A program made the translations under genes and the position numbers. DNA of 64,000 nt, taken from assembly GCA_017394865.1 (NCBI GenBank), contig JAFPWT010000011.1:141303-205302 (forward strand). The letters are read 5' to 3'. Of this stretch, positions 32,721 to 41,313 are shown one piece after another. Origin of the DNA: Bacteroidales bacterium. GTDB taxonomy: Bacteria; Bacteroidota; Bacteroidia; Bacteroidales; F082. The first letter of the stretch is position 1, and each line of letters opens with the position of its first letter. Under the pieces are notes generated by a model that worked only from the letters and a program-made list of their open reading frames with translations, had not been told where the DNA came from and did no database searches.

Positions 32721-34553
32721 TTATTGAATTACTATTTTCTTGATGATTAGTTTTCCGGTGGAGGTCAAGCCATGAATGAGGTAAACGCCGGGGCTCAATG
32801 CTTCAAGATTGGCGTTGCGAATCATTTGACCATTCAAGGTATAGATCTTGGTGACGGTGACGATTTCTTCGTCGACGTTTTCGGGAACGGCTGTCACGGT
32901 GATGAGCAGGTAGTCGTCACCGCTCTCGGTCAGTGCATAGTTCGATTCGCAGTCGTCGTAGACGGCGGTGAGCTTGTAGACATAGTCGCCGGGCTCCAAG
33001 GCTTCGAAGTAGGAGGTGTATTCTGGATCGATCTCGATGACTTCTTTATAGTCTTCGCGGTAAAGGTTGTAGTGGATTGGGGTGATCTCTGGAGCATCCC
33101 AGGAGATCGTGGCGCCGAACATCTCGTTGGTATAGATATATTCTCCTTGGAGGTTGGTTGGCGGGTAGCATGGCACTGGTGGGGTGGGAGGCGTGACTTC
33201 GCCCATGGTGCCGTCCCAGCCAATGTTCTGGCCGTAGACGCCGCCATTTTGTGTGTTCACCCATGCTACGATGTTTTGCCCACGAAGGAAGCCAGTGCTG
33301 TTTAAGCTGATTGATTTGGTGTAGCGTGTGGTGCTCATGGTGGTGTTCCATAGGGGGCCTCCATACATGTCGTAACCAGCTGCATTGACGGTGTTTTGCC
33401 CGTCGGTGTAGATCACGGCATAGCCTTCGCCATATTCAAAGGCCTCGGTCAGGATGTCGGAGTAGTCGCCGACATCAGCGGTCACGGGAAGTCCGTCTTC
33501 CCAGAATTTCTCGCCGTCCGGGGTGATGCGGTTCATCAGCACCATGTCCTGTGTCTGTGTGTCGCTGTCGGTTTGGCGGAAGGCGATGATGAGATCGTGG
33601 CTTGCCGGGTCGACGGTGGCATAGGCGTTGGTGTAGAAATGGCTGGGGTCGGTGCTGTGTACGGCAACGCCGTTGAGGTCAAGGATGGTTGGCGCTCCAT
33701 TGGCGTTGAAATGGGTGACGTAGGTGTTGTAGGCGCCGCCGATGTTGTTGTGCCATTGAAACACGTAACCACCTCCATTGCCGTCGGAAATGGCATAGTG
33801 GATGTAGCTGGCACCCACGGATTGTTGTCCGAACAGCAGTGTCTCAGGGAAGATCTGTTCTCCGTCTTTGTTGTATCCTGCGACGTAGATTGCCTTGTTG
33901 TAAGTGGTGTAACCTTGGATGGTATGTTTGGAGTAGACCACGAAAACGCCGTTGTAGGTGGGTATCAACACGCCGTTGGAGCATTTCTTCGAGGGGTCGT
34001 TGATGGTGACGTAATTTCGTAGTGTGCCGTTGGCGTTGATATATTGCAGGAAGGTGCTGTCCATGTCGGTGCCCAAGGCCCACACCCCGCCATCATCGCC
34101 TGCGATCATCTCGGAGCGGCCTCCGCCCTCGCCATTGAAAAGCACGATGCCATGTTCACCCCATGGTAAGGACCCGTCGTTGTTGATCTTGACCACCCAG
34201 TGATGAGCGTCGGCGGTGCGGAACATGCTCACCACGCCGTCTTCGACGGCGGCCAAGGCATAGCCTGGCGACCAGGTGGCAAAATTGGGCGTGGTGATAT
34301 GGATGCCGTCGGCAGGCCACTGTGGCACGCCTTCGTCGTTAAGCCGCTGTACCCAAGGCGACCAACCGTTGTCGGCGCCATAGAGCCACTGTACGTAGGT
34401 ATCGCCCGAAACGGGATCGGTCGAAACGAGAACCTCACCGGCGCCAGTGGCGCAGTTGGCGATGAACGTATTGTTGTTAGGGTCGTTGCTCCACTGGGCC
34501 TGAAGTGCCGTGATGGCAAAGATACCTGCAAATAAAAGGATGATCCTTTTCAT
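32721..34553 (-). CDS. T9SS type A protein, upstream member of a tandem pair
   Basis: 610 residues from the ATG at 34553 (signal MKRIILLFAGIFAITALQAQ). It matches its downstream neighbour along its whole length: NNNTFIANCATGAGEVLVSTDPVSGDTYVQW, VNTQNGGVYGQNIGWDGTMG, the fibronectin-III-like segment and an almost identical sorting domain (VTKIYTLNGQMIRNANLEALSPGVYLIHG). This is a tandem gene duplication with divergence in loops. The in-frame start at 34604 is rejected because it precedes the -7 box at 34577-34584. Function beyond a likely surface beta-propeller is not visible. Confidence 0.83.
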   Translation of the reverse strand: MKRIILLFAGIFAITALQAQWSNDPNNNTFIANCATGAGEVLVSTDPVSGDTYVQWLYGADNGWSPWVQRLNDEGVPQWPADGIHITTPNFATWSPGYALAAVEDGVVSMFRTADAHHWVVKINNDGSLPWGEHGIVLFNGEGGGRSEMIAGDDGGVWALGTDMDSTFLQYINANGTLRNYVTINDPSKKCSNGVLIPTYNGVFVVYSKHTIQGYTTYNKAIYVAGYNKDGEQIFPETLLFGQQSVGASYIHYAISDGNGGGYVFQWHNNIGGAYNTYVTHFNANGAPTILDLNGVAVHSTDPSHFYTNAYATVDPASHDLIIAFRQTDSDTQTQDMVLMNRITPDGEKFWEDGLPVTADVGDYSDILTEAFEYGEGYAVIYTDGQNTVNAAGYDMYGGPLWNTTMSTTRYTKSISLNSTGFLRGQNIVAWVNTQNGGVYGQNIGWDGTMGEVTPPTPPVPCYPPTNLQGEYIYTNEMFGATISWDAPEITPIHYNLYREDYKEVIEIDPEYTSYFEALEPGDYVYKLTAVYDDCESNYALTESGDDYLLITVTAVPENVDEEIVTVTKIYTLNGQMIRNANLEALSPGVYLIHGLTSTGKLIIKKIVIQ

Positions 34554-34576
34554 GGCTGAAATCATTTTTTTCCCTA

Positions 34577-34584
34577 CAAAAATA
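34577..34584 (-). promoter_or_regulatory. -7 box TATTTTTG for the tandem T9SS genes
   Basis: It lies 23 nt upstream of the ATG at 34553. Confidence 0.6.
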
Positions 34585-34599
34585 AATAAAAATAAAAAA

Positions 34600-34642
34600 A
34601 TCAACCCGTTCCGTCAGAAAAATTCCTTTGGAACGGGTTGAT
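34600..34642 (-). terminator. Terminator of the rsmG-M16-MFS unit
   Basis: ATCAACCCGTTCC (34600-34612) pairs perfectly with GGAACGGGTTGAT (34630-34642). On the minus strand the hairpin is followed by a T-run, consistent with ending transcripts from the MFS gene. Confidence 0.8.
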
Positions 34643-34662
34643 ATAGAGGTTAGAGGGTAACC

Positions 34663-36363
34663 TTATTTGATATTCGGCTCTTCCAGTCCGAGATGTCTCT
34701 TCTTATCAACGGCTTTCAGCACGATACCCAACACAAGGGCTGCTGCACCGAGGCATGCAAACATGGCGAGCGGAATTGTGTGGCTAAGTTCAGTGGGAGA
34801 TGTTCCTGGGGGATTGGTGTTTTCAAGAATTTTCCCGTAGAGCAGTGGGAAGAGCCACAATCCGATGTTCTGGATCCAGAAGATTAGTGCGTAGGCTGAT
34901 CCGATAATTTTTTCGTCAACCAGCTTTGGCACGCTGGGCCACAAAGCGGCAGGAACCAATGAGAACGAAGCGCCAAGCACTAGGATGGTCGCATAAGCGA
35001 TGATGACACCGCCAACGGCATTGCCCTTGAATTGGGGCAAAATGAAAGCGAAGGTGAGGTGGCATAAGATGAGCAATAAGGAACCAATTATCAACATGGA
35101 GGCCGCCTTTCCCTTATGGTCGACGTAGTTGCCAAGGATGGGTGTGATGGCTACAGCCAGCAGTGGGAATACGGCAAAGATGGAGCCGGGAGTTCCGATC
35201 ATGAACCCCATCCAGCAGTAAACCACAAGTGCCACTACGGCAACTCCCATCAGACCGTACTTTATTCCTTTGTTTTTCGAGAAGTTGCTGGTGAACGAAC
35301 AAGCGGCTACCACCAGCATGATGATGTATTGTATGATGGTTGCCGTGTTACTGGCCCAGAAACCGTCATGGGGATTAAGGGTGAGGTTGCACTGAAGCAT
35401 GTTGGTGGCATACTTCTGGAAGGGGAAGATGGCGCTGTAGTAGAGCACGCAGAGCAGAGCCACGAGCCAGAAGCCAAGACTCGACAGGATCTTGCCGATG
35501 TCGGAAATCTTGAAGGGATCGTCTTTTTCTTCGGCTTCGCCAGTTTGGGCATCGAGTTTCTTATCCATGAAGAAGTAAACAATGAACATGATAAGTGCGA
35601 TGCAGAGTAGCACCACGCCGAAAGCTACAGAACGGCTGACGTTGGGTTTCTCGCCAAGGTTGGCAAAGTAGGGGGAGAAGATCATGCAGGTGGCTACACC
35701 GAGACGAGCCAGTGCCATTTCGGAACCCATAGCCAGAGCGGTGTCGCGCCCCTTGAACCATTTGACAATACCACGGCTCACGGTGATACCAGCCATCTCA
35801 GTGCCGCATCCGAAGATCATGAATCCAAGAGCAGCAAGTTTGGCGGAGGCGGGCATGACAGAACTCACCGAGATGAATTCCATCGTATTTGCATCAAACT
35901 TGACCGAGTTGATGGTTTTTTCAGCACCATCGATCATTACATTCCAGTATTCCCCGTAGAAAGGAGCCACGCCCAGTTCGTCAAAGCCCGGGATGTATCT
36001 GAGGTTGTTGGTGAACCAAACCGCAAGCCCAGAATCGGCGAAAGATTCAGTTACAGCGTAGTATTTGATCAATCCGCCAACGAGCATTACAGCGCCTGAT
36101 AGTACGGCGGTGAAACGTACCCCCATTTTGTCGAGGATGATGCCAGCAAAGATGAGGAAGAACACGAAGACGTTCAAGAAGGTTTCGGAACCCTGCATGG
36201 TGCCGAAAGCAAAGCTGTCCCAGCCACGAGTGGTCTGCATCAGGTCCTTAATGGGGGACAGGATGTCCATGAAAATGTAGCTGCAGAACATGGCTAAAGC
36301 CAAGAGCAGCAAGGCAATCCACCGCATGGCGGCATTGTCTCTCAATGTGGTTTTTTGTGTCAT
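34663..36363 (-). CDS. Major facilitator superfamily transporter
   Basis: 566 residues with about twelve hydrophobic spans. A large hydrophilic insertion (about 115-170, AVTESFADSGL ... AEKTINSVKF) lies in the N-terminal half and a charged cytoplasmic loop (MDKKLDAQTGEAEEKDD) separates the halves. The substrate cannot be read from the sequence. It begins 30 bp after the M16 peptidase gene with no promoter between, so it is probably the last gene of the rsmG unit; a link to uptake of peptide breakdown products is speculation. Confidence 0.82.
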   Translation of the reverse strand: MTQKTTLRDNAAMRWIALLLLALAMFCSYIFMDILSPIKDLMQTTRGWDSFAFGTMQGSETFLNVFVFFLIFAGIILDKMGVRFTAVLSGAVMLVGGLIKYYAVTESFADSGLAVWFTNNLRYIPGFDELGVAPFYGEYWNVMIDGAEKTINSVKFDANTMEFISVSSVMPASAKLAALGFMIFGCGTEMAGITVSRGIVKWFKGRDTALAMGSEMALARLGVATCMIFSPYFANLGEKPNVSRSVAFGVVLLCIALIMFIVYFFMDKKLDAQTGEAEEKDDPFKISDIGKILSSLGFWLVALLCVLYYSAIFPFQKYATNMLQCNLTLNPHDGFWASNTATIIQYIIMLVVAACSFTSNFSKNKGIKYGLMGVAVVALVVYCWMGFMIGTPGSIFAVFPLLAVAITPILGNYVDHKGKAASMLIIGSLLLILCHLTFAFILPQFKGNAVGGVIIAYATILVLGASFSLVPAALWPSVPKLVDEKIIGSAYALIFWIQNIGLWLFPLLYGKILENTNPPGTSPTELSHTIPLAMFACLGAAALVLGIVLKAVDKKRHLGLEEPNIK

Positions 36364-36393
36364 TATTTTATAAAGTTTAAAATTTAATTCCGT

Positions 36394-39195
36394 TTATTTC
36401 GGGAGCTGTACCACTTCTTTGTGGTAGCCTTTCAGGATGACCTTGACCAGGTTGGCGATGTCGTCGGCGGTGACGCTGTTGACGAGTTCGTCGTAACCAT
36501 CAACCAGGTTGATGCCGTCGCGGAAATTGGCCTGGATGCTGTTCAACCAGTAGCGGTTGTTCTCAAGGTCTTCGGCGTGTTTCTTGAGCTTGTACTCTTT
36601 CACCTTTTGGAGATCCTGCGGACGCGGTCCCTCGTCGGCGATGCGCTGCAGCTCGGTCTTGGCGATGCCCATCAGCTTGGCGTACATTTCTTTGTTGGTC
36701 TCGAAGCCGATCATCAGCAGGAATTGTCCTTCAGGATACTTCTGGATCGTCCCGCTGGTGCCTACGCCGTAGGTGCCGCCTTCGTCTTCACGGATCTTCT
36801 CGGTATAGACGATGTCGAGGATGTCCGACAGGAGCTCCATACGCATGAGGTTAGTGGCATTGTACTCCATGTCGCCGTTCCAGAACATATAGCAGGTAGC
36901 CTTGGGGTTTTCCATGGCTTTCTCGTAGTTGCAGATGTGGTTGGTCTTGGGGAAGCTGCGGCCGTTGTCGCGCCAGGTCTCTTTGTTCTTGGAGGCTTTC
37001 ATGCCGCCGAGGTACTGGGTTACCAGGGTCTCGAAGTTCTCGGGGATGTTGCCCACGAAGATGAACACGAAGTTGTTCGGGTCGGCATAGCGCTGGGCAG
37101 CCATCTTCATGGCCTTGCCGTAGTCGATCTTGTCGTAATCCTCAGCTTTCATACGTTTGACGAGCGGGTGGTCGTTGTAGAGTACCTTGATCAAGCTGTC
37201 GCTGAAGGCGGTCATCGGGTCGGACTCCACGTTGGCGAGCATGGCCTTGGTGCGGGTGATGTACGACTGGAAGGCCTCTTCATCGCTACGCATGTTGGTG
37301 AAGTATAAATAGGTGAGCTGCAGCATGGTCTCCAAGTCTTTGACGGAGCAGTTGCCGTCGATGTTTTCGGTGACGTTGGCGATGGTGGGGTTCACTCTGA
37401 CGCGTTTTCCAGCGAGGACCTTCGGGAGGTCGACGGCGCTGAAGTTACCCACGCCGCCCAGTGTCATCAGGGAGTTGATTTCCTGGAGAGTGCAGGGGTT
37501 GCTTTCGTCCATGACGGACATGCCGCCAAAGCTGTAAGCGACCATCAGGATTTCGTCGTCTTTGAAGTCGGTGGCTTTATAGATGACCTTCACGCCGTTC
37601 TTCATGGTGAGCATTGTGGCGTCGAACTCGTTGATCAGCTCGGTCTTGACGATCTTGCCGGGTTTGGGAAGCTCTGACAGTAAGGGCTCGTCGGAGACGG
37701 TCTCCTGGTAGGCTTCGACTTCCATCTTGTTGGCTTTGTTGAAGAGTTCCAGCAACTCGGCTTTGTTGGGCAGGACTTCGCCTTCTTTCTGCGGGCCGGT
37801 GAGCACGATCACGATGTTGTTGTCGGTGACCATCTCATGGGCATAGGCGTTGATGGCTTCCAGCGGCAGGGCGGGAAGGATCTGCTGGACGAGGGCATAT
37901 TCGGTCTCGATGCCCATCAGCGGCTCGTTGGTGAGGAAGTGGGCGAGCATGGGGTTGAAGTAACGTCCCGTCTCCTGTTTGTTGCGTTCCTCATACTGGG
38001 TCTCATAGCGGCGGAGCAGGTCGGCCTTGGCGCGCTCATATTCCGAGTCGGTGAAGCCGAACTGTTTCATGCGGTTGCTTTCGTTGACGAGGGCGGTAAG
38101 GGCTTCGTCGATGCCGTCTTTGTCCTTTGCGACGGTGGCGGTGGTCCAAGCGTCCTTAGTGTCAGAGATCAGGAAGGTGCCGTAGTAGCCGTAGCCGTAG
38201 ATGAACGGCGGGTTGGGCTTCTGGGTGAGCTCTTCCATGCGGTTGTTGAACATCTCACCGATCAGATCTTCGACGAGAGTGCCGACCCAGTAAGTGATGT
38301 CGCCGCGTTCCTCCATGGGGGTGATGTCGTGTTTATAGCAAATGGAGATGCTGTAGTTGGTCTCCTCCACATCGGTGGCGATGGTCACGATGGGCTCCTC
38401 GTTGTCGGCTACGGGGAAGTAGACGCGCTCGGCGGGATTCACCGGGGCCTTGATGTCGGAGAACATCTCTTTCAGGCGAGCTTCGATCTTGTCGACGTCG
38501 ATGTCGCCGATGATGATGATGCCTTGGAGATCGGGACGGTACCATTTGTGGTAGTAGTCTCGGAGGAACTGGTGGTCGAAGTGGGCTACGACTTCTTCGG
38601 TGCCGATGATGGGCATGGGGACGCCATAGGGGCTGTTGGGATAAATCTCAGGTAGGATCTTGTCGTAGATACGCATCTGGGCGCCTTGTCCCTGACGCAT
38701 CTCTTCGAGGATGACGCCACGCTCGCTCTCGATCTCGTCGTCTTCCAGGGAGATGAAGCTCGACCAGTCGTGCAGCACGAGCATACACGAATCGATGAGG
38801 CCGGGGTTGGTGGTGGGGATGTTGTTGAGCATGTAGACGGTCTGCTCGAAGCTGGTCCAGGCATTCACGTTGGTACCGAACTTCACGCCGTTGCGCTCCA
38901 TGTAGTCGAGCATGGTCTTCTTGGGGAAGTGCTCCAAGCCGTTGAAGGCCATGTGCTCCAGGAAGTGGGCAAGGCCACGTTGGTTCTCCTCTTCGAGGAT
39001 GGAACCGACTTTCTGCGCAATGTAGAAGTTGGCGCGTTGGGCGGGTTTCTCGTTGTGACGGATCAAATAGGTGATTCCGTTGTCAAGCTTGCCTTTTCTG
39101 ACGTTAGGGTCCAAAGGCGTCGGCATGGCTTGCTGTGCAGTGACGGCAATGCTCATGGCCAATGTTGCGATGAATGTAAATACTAGTTTTTTCAT
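36394..39195 (-). CDS. Exported M16-family zinc metallopeptidase (PqqL-like, two-domain pairs)
   Basis: 933 residues from the ATG at 39195 (signal MKKLVFTFIATLAMSIAVTAQ). The inverted zinc motif HFLEH is at 77-81, with the downstream glutamate in ESERGVILEEM. The length fits a full M16 clamshell whose C-terminal half (from about 500) lacks the motif, as usual. Such enzymes degrade short peptides in the periplasm. The start at 39285 is rejected because it lies inside rsmG. It follows rsmG by 8 bp and precedes the MFS gene. Confidence 0.9.
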   Translation of the reverse strand: MKKLVFTFIATLAMSIAVTAQQAMPTPLDPNVRKGKLDNGITYLIRHNEKPAQRANFYIAQKVGSILEEENQRGLAHFLEHMAFNGLEHFPKKTMLDYMERNGVKFGTNVNAWTSFEQTVYMLNNIPTTNPGLIDSCMLVLHDWSSFISLEDDEIESERGVILEEMRQGQGAQMRIYDKILPEIYPNSPYGVPMPIIGTEEVVAHFDHQFLRDYYHKWYRPDLQGIIIIGDIDVDKIEARLKEMFSDIKAPVNPAERVYFPVADNEEPIVTIATDVEETNYSISICYKHDITPMEERGDITYWVGTLVEDLIGEMFNNRMEELTQKPNPPFIYGYGYYGTFLISDTKDAWTTATVAKDKDGIDEALTALVNESNRMKQFGFTDSEYERAKADLLRRYETQYEERNKQETGRYFNPMLAHFLTNEPLMGIETEYALVQQILPALPLEAINAYAHEMVTDNNIVIVLTGPQKEGEVLPNKAELLELFNKANKMEVEAYQETVSDEPLLSELPKPGKIVKTELINEFDATMLTMKNGVKVIYKATDFKDDEILMVAYSFGGMSVMDESNPCTLQEINSLMTLGGVGNFSAVDLPKVLAGKRVRVNPTIANVTENIDGNCSVKDLETMLQLTYLYFTNMRSDEEAFQSYITRTKAMLANVESDPMTAFSDSLIKVLYNDHPLVKRMKAEDYDKIDYGKAMKMAAQRYADPNNFVFIFVGNIPENFETLVTQYLGGMKASKNKETWRDNGRSFPKTNHICNYEKAMENPKATCYMFWNGDMEYNATNLMRMELLSDILDIVYTEKIREDEGGTYGVGTSGTIQKYPEGQFLLMIGFETNKEMYAKLMGIAKTELQRIADEGPRPQDLQKVKEYKLKKHAEDLENNRYWLNSIQANFRDGINLVDGYDELVNSVTADDIANLVKVILKGYHKEVVQLPK

Positions 39196-39203
39196 TGGAT
39201 TAT

Positions 39204-39830
39204 TTAATATAAATGTATAACATATTTCTCTTCGAAGTATTCTTCCTTGAAGTATTTTGAAACAGGGGTTTTCTTGTAATGCCAATATTTGGAGATGGCC
39301 TTGAACTCTTCTCTGAGGTCGCCGCCTTTAAGGTAGAGGATGCCTCCGGCTTCTTCGTCGCCGCGGATGCGGAGTTTGTTGCCTGCCAGGTTGGCGATCT
39401 CGGGCAGGGTCATCACGGCGCGGCCGGTGACGATGTCGAACTTCTCCTTGACATCCTCGGCGCGTTTGTGCTCGGCCACCACGTTTTTCAGCCCGATGGC
39501 GTCTTTCACGGCGTTGACCACGTTGATCTTTTTGCCGGTGCCGTCGATGAGGTAAAACTCGGCCTCGGGAAACATAATGGCCAGCGGGATTCCGGGGAAG
39601 CCGCCGCCTGTACCGAGGTCCATCACCTTCATGCCGGGGAGGATGTCGAAGTATTTGGCGATGGCCAGCGAATGCAGCACATGATGCTCGTAGAAATGCT
39701 CCATGTCCTTGCGCGAGATGACATTGATCTTGCTGTTCCAGTCGAGATACAAGTCTTTCAACTGGCTGTATTGATCTTTCTGCGTCTCGGAAAGGTCTTT
39801 GAAATAACTGAAGACGAGTGTTGTGTCCAT
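39204..39830 (-). CDS. rsmG: 16S rRNA m7G527 methyltransferase RsmG
   Basis: 208 residues. It methylates N7 of G527 in 16S rRNA, the change whose loss gives low-level streptomycin resistance. The SAM-binding motif VMDLGTGGGFPGIPLA and the YLIDGTGKKINVVN and ITGRA-type (VTGRAVMTL) segments are intact. The ATG at 39830 is preferred: a TTG start at 39842 would sit only 7 nt from the -7 box, while the ATG has GGAGAAG a few bases upstream. It is first in the rsmG-M16-MFS unit. Confidence 0.92.
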   Translation of the reverse strand: MDTTLVFSYFKDLSETQKDQYSQLKDLYLDWNSKINVISRKDMEHFYEHHVLHSLAIAKYFDILPGMKVMDLGTGGGFPGIPLAIMFPEAEFYLIDGTGKKINVVNAVKDAIGLKNVVAEHKRAEDVKEKFDIVTGRAVMTLPEIANLAGNKLRIRGDEEAGGILYLKGGDLREEFKAISKYWHYKKTPVSKYFKEEYFEEKYVIHLY

Positions 39831-39849
39831 GTGCTTCTCCAAAAACTTA

Positions 39850-39857
39850 CAAAAATA
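39850..39857 (-). promoter_or_regulatory. -7 box TATTTTTG for rsmG
   Basis: It lies 19 nt upstream of the ATG at 39830. Confidence 0.6.
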
Positions 39858-39898
39858 GGAAAAAATTGCATACGGCTGACTATTTATGAAAAGTTTTG

Positions 39899-39906
39899 TA
39901 TCTTTA
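39899..39906 (+). promoter_or_regulatory. -7 box variant TATCTTTA for the glucosaminidase gene
   Basis: It lies 19 nt before the ATG at 39926. The consensus last G is A here, as at 28802-28809. Confidence 0.45.
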
Positions 39907-39925
39907 CACTCTCAATCCTTGCTCA

Positions 39926-40909
39926 ATGAAACGTCATTTCATCTTGTTTTTATTGTTCCTTCCCGTCGCGCTGATGGCGCAGAAAATCACTGTGGAAGAG
40001 TATATTGAAACGTATAAGGATATTGCCATGAAGGAGATGCGGAATCATAAGATACCGGCTTCCATCACGTTGGCCCAGGGTATCCTTGAGTCGGGGGCAG
40101 GCAACAGCAGATTGGCGCGTGAGGCGAAAAACCATTTTGGAATCAAATGCCACAAAGGTTGGACAGGAGATACCTACACCATGGACGACGATGAGAAGGA
40201 TGAGTGCTTCCGCAAATACAAGAAGGTGGAGGACTCGTTTCGCGATCATTCGGAATTTTTGACCGGCCGGTCGCGGTATGCCGATTTGTTCAAGCTCGAC
40301 ATCATGGACTACGAAGGCTGGGCCAAGGGGCTGAAGGCAGCCGGTTACGCCACCAGTCCCACCTATGCCACTGCGCTGATCAACCGCATCAACATGAACA
40401 AGTTGTATTTGTACGACCAGTTGGCCATGGGCCTCATCACTGAGAAAGAACTTAAAAAGCGGATGAAGGAAGAGAGCGGTACGCCCATCAAAGGATCGAC
40501 GGAATTGGAGTTGGCCTATTCGCCTAAGGATCGCTCGTCGTTCGAGTTGGTCGACATGACGGCCGACAAGCGTTTCCTATATGAGAACAACGGCGTTCGT
40601 TTTGTGTATGCCAAGGAAGGGGAGACGCCTGAAAGTATCGCCAAGGAGTTTGGTATCAAGCAGAAAAGGCTTTGCGAATATAATCTGATCACACGTCCTG
40701 AAGAGGTGGTGTTCCACTGTGGCGATGTGGTTTATCTGGAGAAGCTGCACAAGCGCAACAGCGACACGAAGCGTTATACCGCTGTCGGTGGCGAAAGTGT
40801 TCGCGACATTGCGTTGCGTTTCGCTGTGCGGCCCGATAAGATCATCAGCCGAAACGACCTAGAGGAGGGAGAGAAACTCAAGCCGGGTCAGGTGATCAAG
40901 CTACGTTAA
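39926..40909 (+). CDS. Exported N-acetylglucosaminidase with LysM domains
   Basis: 327 residues. A signal peptide (MKRHFILFLLFLPVALMAQ) is followed by a FlgJ-type glucosaminidase domain (about 20-170) with the catalytic glutamate in LAQGILESGAGNSRLA and the AKNHFGIKCH and FRKYKKVEDSFRDHSEFL motifs. Two LysM-like repeats follow (FVYAKEGETPESIAKEFGIKQKRLCEYN and YTAVGGESVRDIALRFAVRPDKIISRN). It cuts peptidoglycan glycan strands in the periplasm, for growth or daughter-cell separation. The ATG at 39926 is set by the signal peptide and promoter. Confidence 0.9.
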   Translation: MKRHFILFLLFLPVALMAQKITVEEYIETYKDIAMKEMRNHKIPASITLAQGILESGAGNSRLAREAKNHFGIKCHKGWTGDTYTMDDDEKDECFRKYKKVEDSFRDHSEFLTGRSRYADLFKLDIMDYEGWAKGLKAAGYATSPTYATALINRINMNKLYLYDQLAMGLITEKELKKRMKEESGTPIKGSTELELAYSPKDRSSFELVDMTADKRFLYENNGVRFVYAKEGETPESIAKEFGIKQKRLCEYNLITRPEEVVFHCGDVVYLEKLHKRNSDTKRYTAVGGESVRDIALRFAVRPDKIISRNDLEEGEKLKPGQVIKLR

Positions 40910-40949
40910 AATAACAGAGCCGCAGGAATTCCTGCGGCTCTGTTATTTT
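40908..40949. terminator. Perfect 42-bp palindromic terminator overlapping the stop codon
   Basis: The arm AAAATAACAGAGCCGCAGG is mirrored exactly around GAATTC. It starts on the second base of the TAA stop at 40907 and ends in TTTT, so it can stop transcription from both directions. Confidence 0.85.
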
Positions 40950-40956
40950 GTGGAGA

Positions 40957-41000
40957 GTGGAAAACGGAAAGCGGAAAGAAAAGCTCCATTTTCCGTTTTC
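40957..41000. repeat. Short GGAAA-type intergenic repeat, copy 3, with inverted arm
   Basis: GAAAACGGAAA (40960-40970) is inverted as TTTCCGTTTTC (40990-41000). It resembles the runs at 5729-5755 and 16372-16398. Confidence 0.45.
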
Positions 41001-41010
41001 GGTTTTTCGT

Positions 41011-41313
41011 TTATTCCTTACGGCGTTTGGCGACAGCATAGGCTGCTCCAAGACCGATGAGCATGAGGACGCCACCAGCGAGCGGAGCGTCTTCGTTGGT
41101 GGTCAGGCCATGGTCGGGCAGGCCGGGGGTGGTGCTGCGCAGGAGGCCGAAGAGAGTGTTGTCAACCTCTTGATCCTGGTAGAAGCCATACCATGTCATG
41201 CCAACGGATTCCTCCTCGGGGGTCTCGCCGTAACCGAAGAGACCGCCGCCTTGGGCAAACGAGCAGAGGCTCAGACCGAGAACGATTGTGAATGTTAATG
41301 CTAGTTTTTTCAT
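41011..41313 (-). CDS. Small exported protein with C-terminal sorting-like tail
   Basis: 100 residues. A signal peptide (MKKLALTFTIVLGLSLCSFAQ) is followed by about 50 Gly/Glu/Tyr-rich residues and a C-terminus of a DAPLAGG motif, a hydrophobic span (VLMLIGLGAAYAVA) and a basic end (KRRKE). This three-part tail looks like sorting or anchoring signals of the PEP-CTERM/PID-CTERM kind; no matching exosortase lies in the window. The start overlaps the stop of the giant T9SS gene (ATGA), so translation is coupled and the two products probably cooperate. Function unknown. Confidence 0.7.
   Translation of the reverse strand: MKKLALTFTIVLGLSLCSFAQGGGLFGYGETPEEESVGMTWYGFYQDQEVDNTLFGLLRSTTPGLPDHGLTTNEDAPLAGGVLMLIGLGAAYAVAKRRKE

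Noticed and set aside
34553-34604. A longer start for the upstream tandem T9SS protein.
   Set aside because: It precedes the -7 box at 34577-34584 and adds a second hydrophobic stretch before a complete signal peptide.
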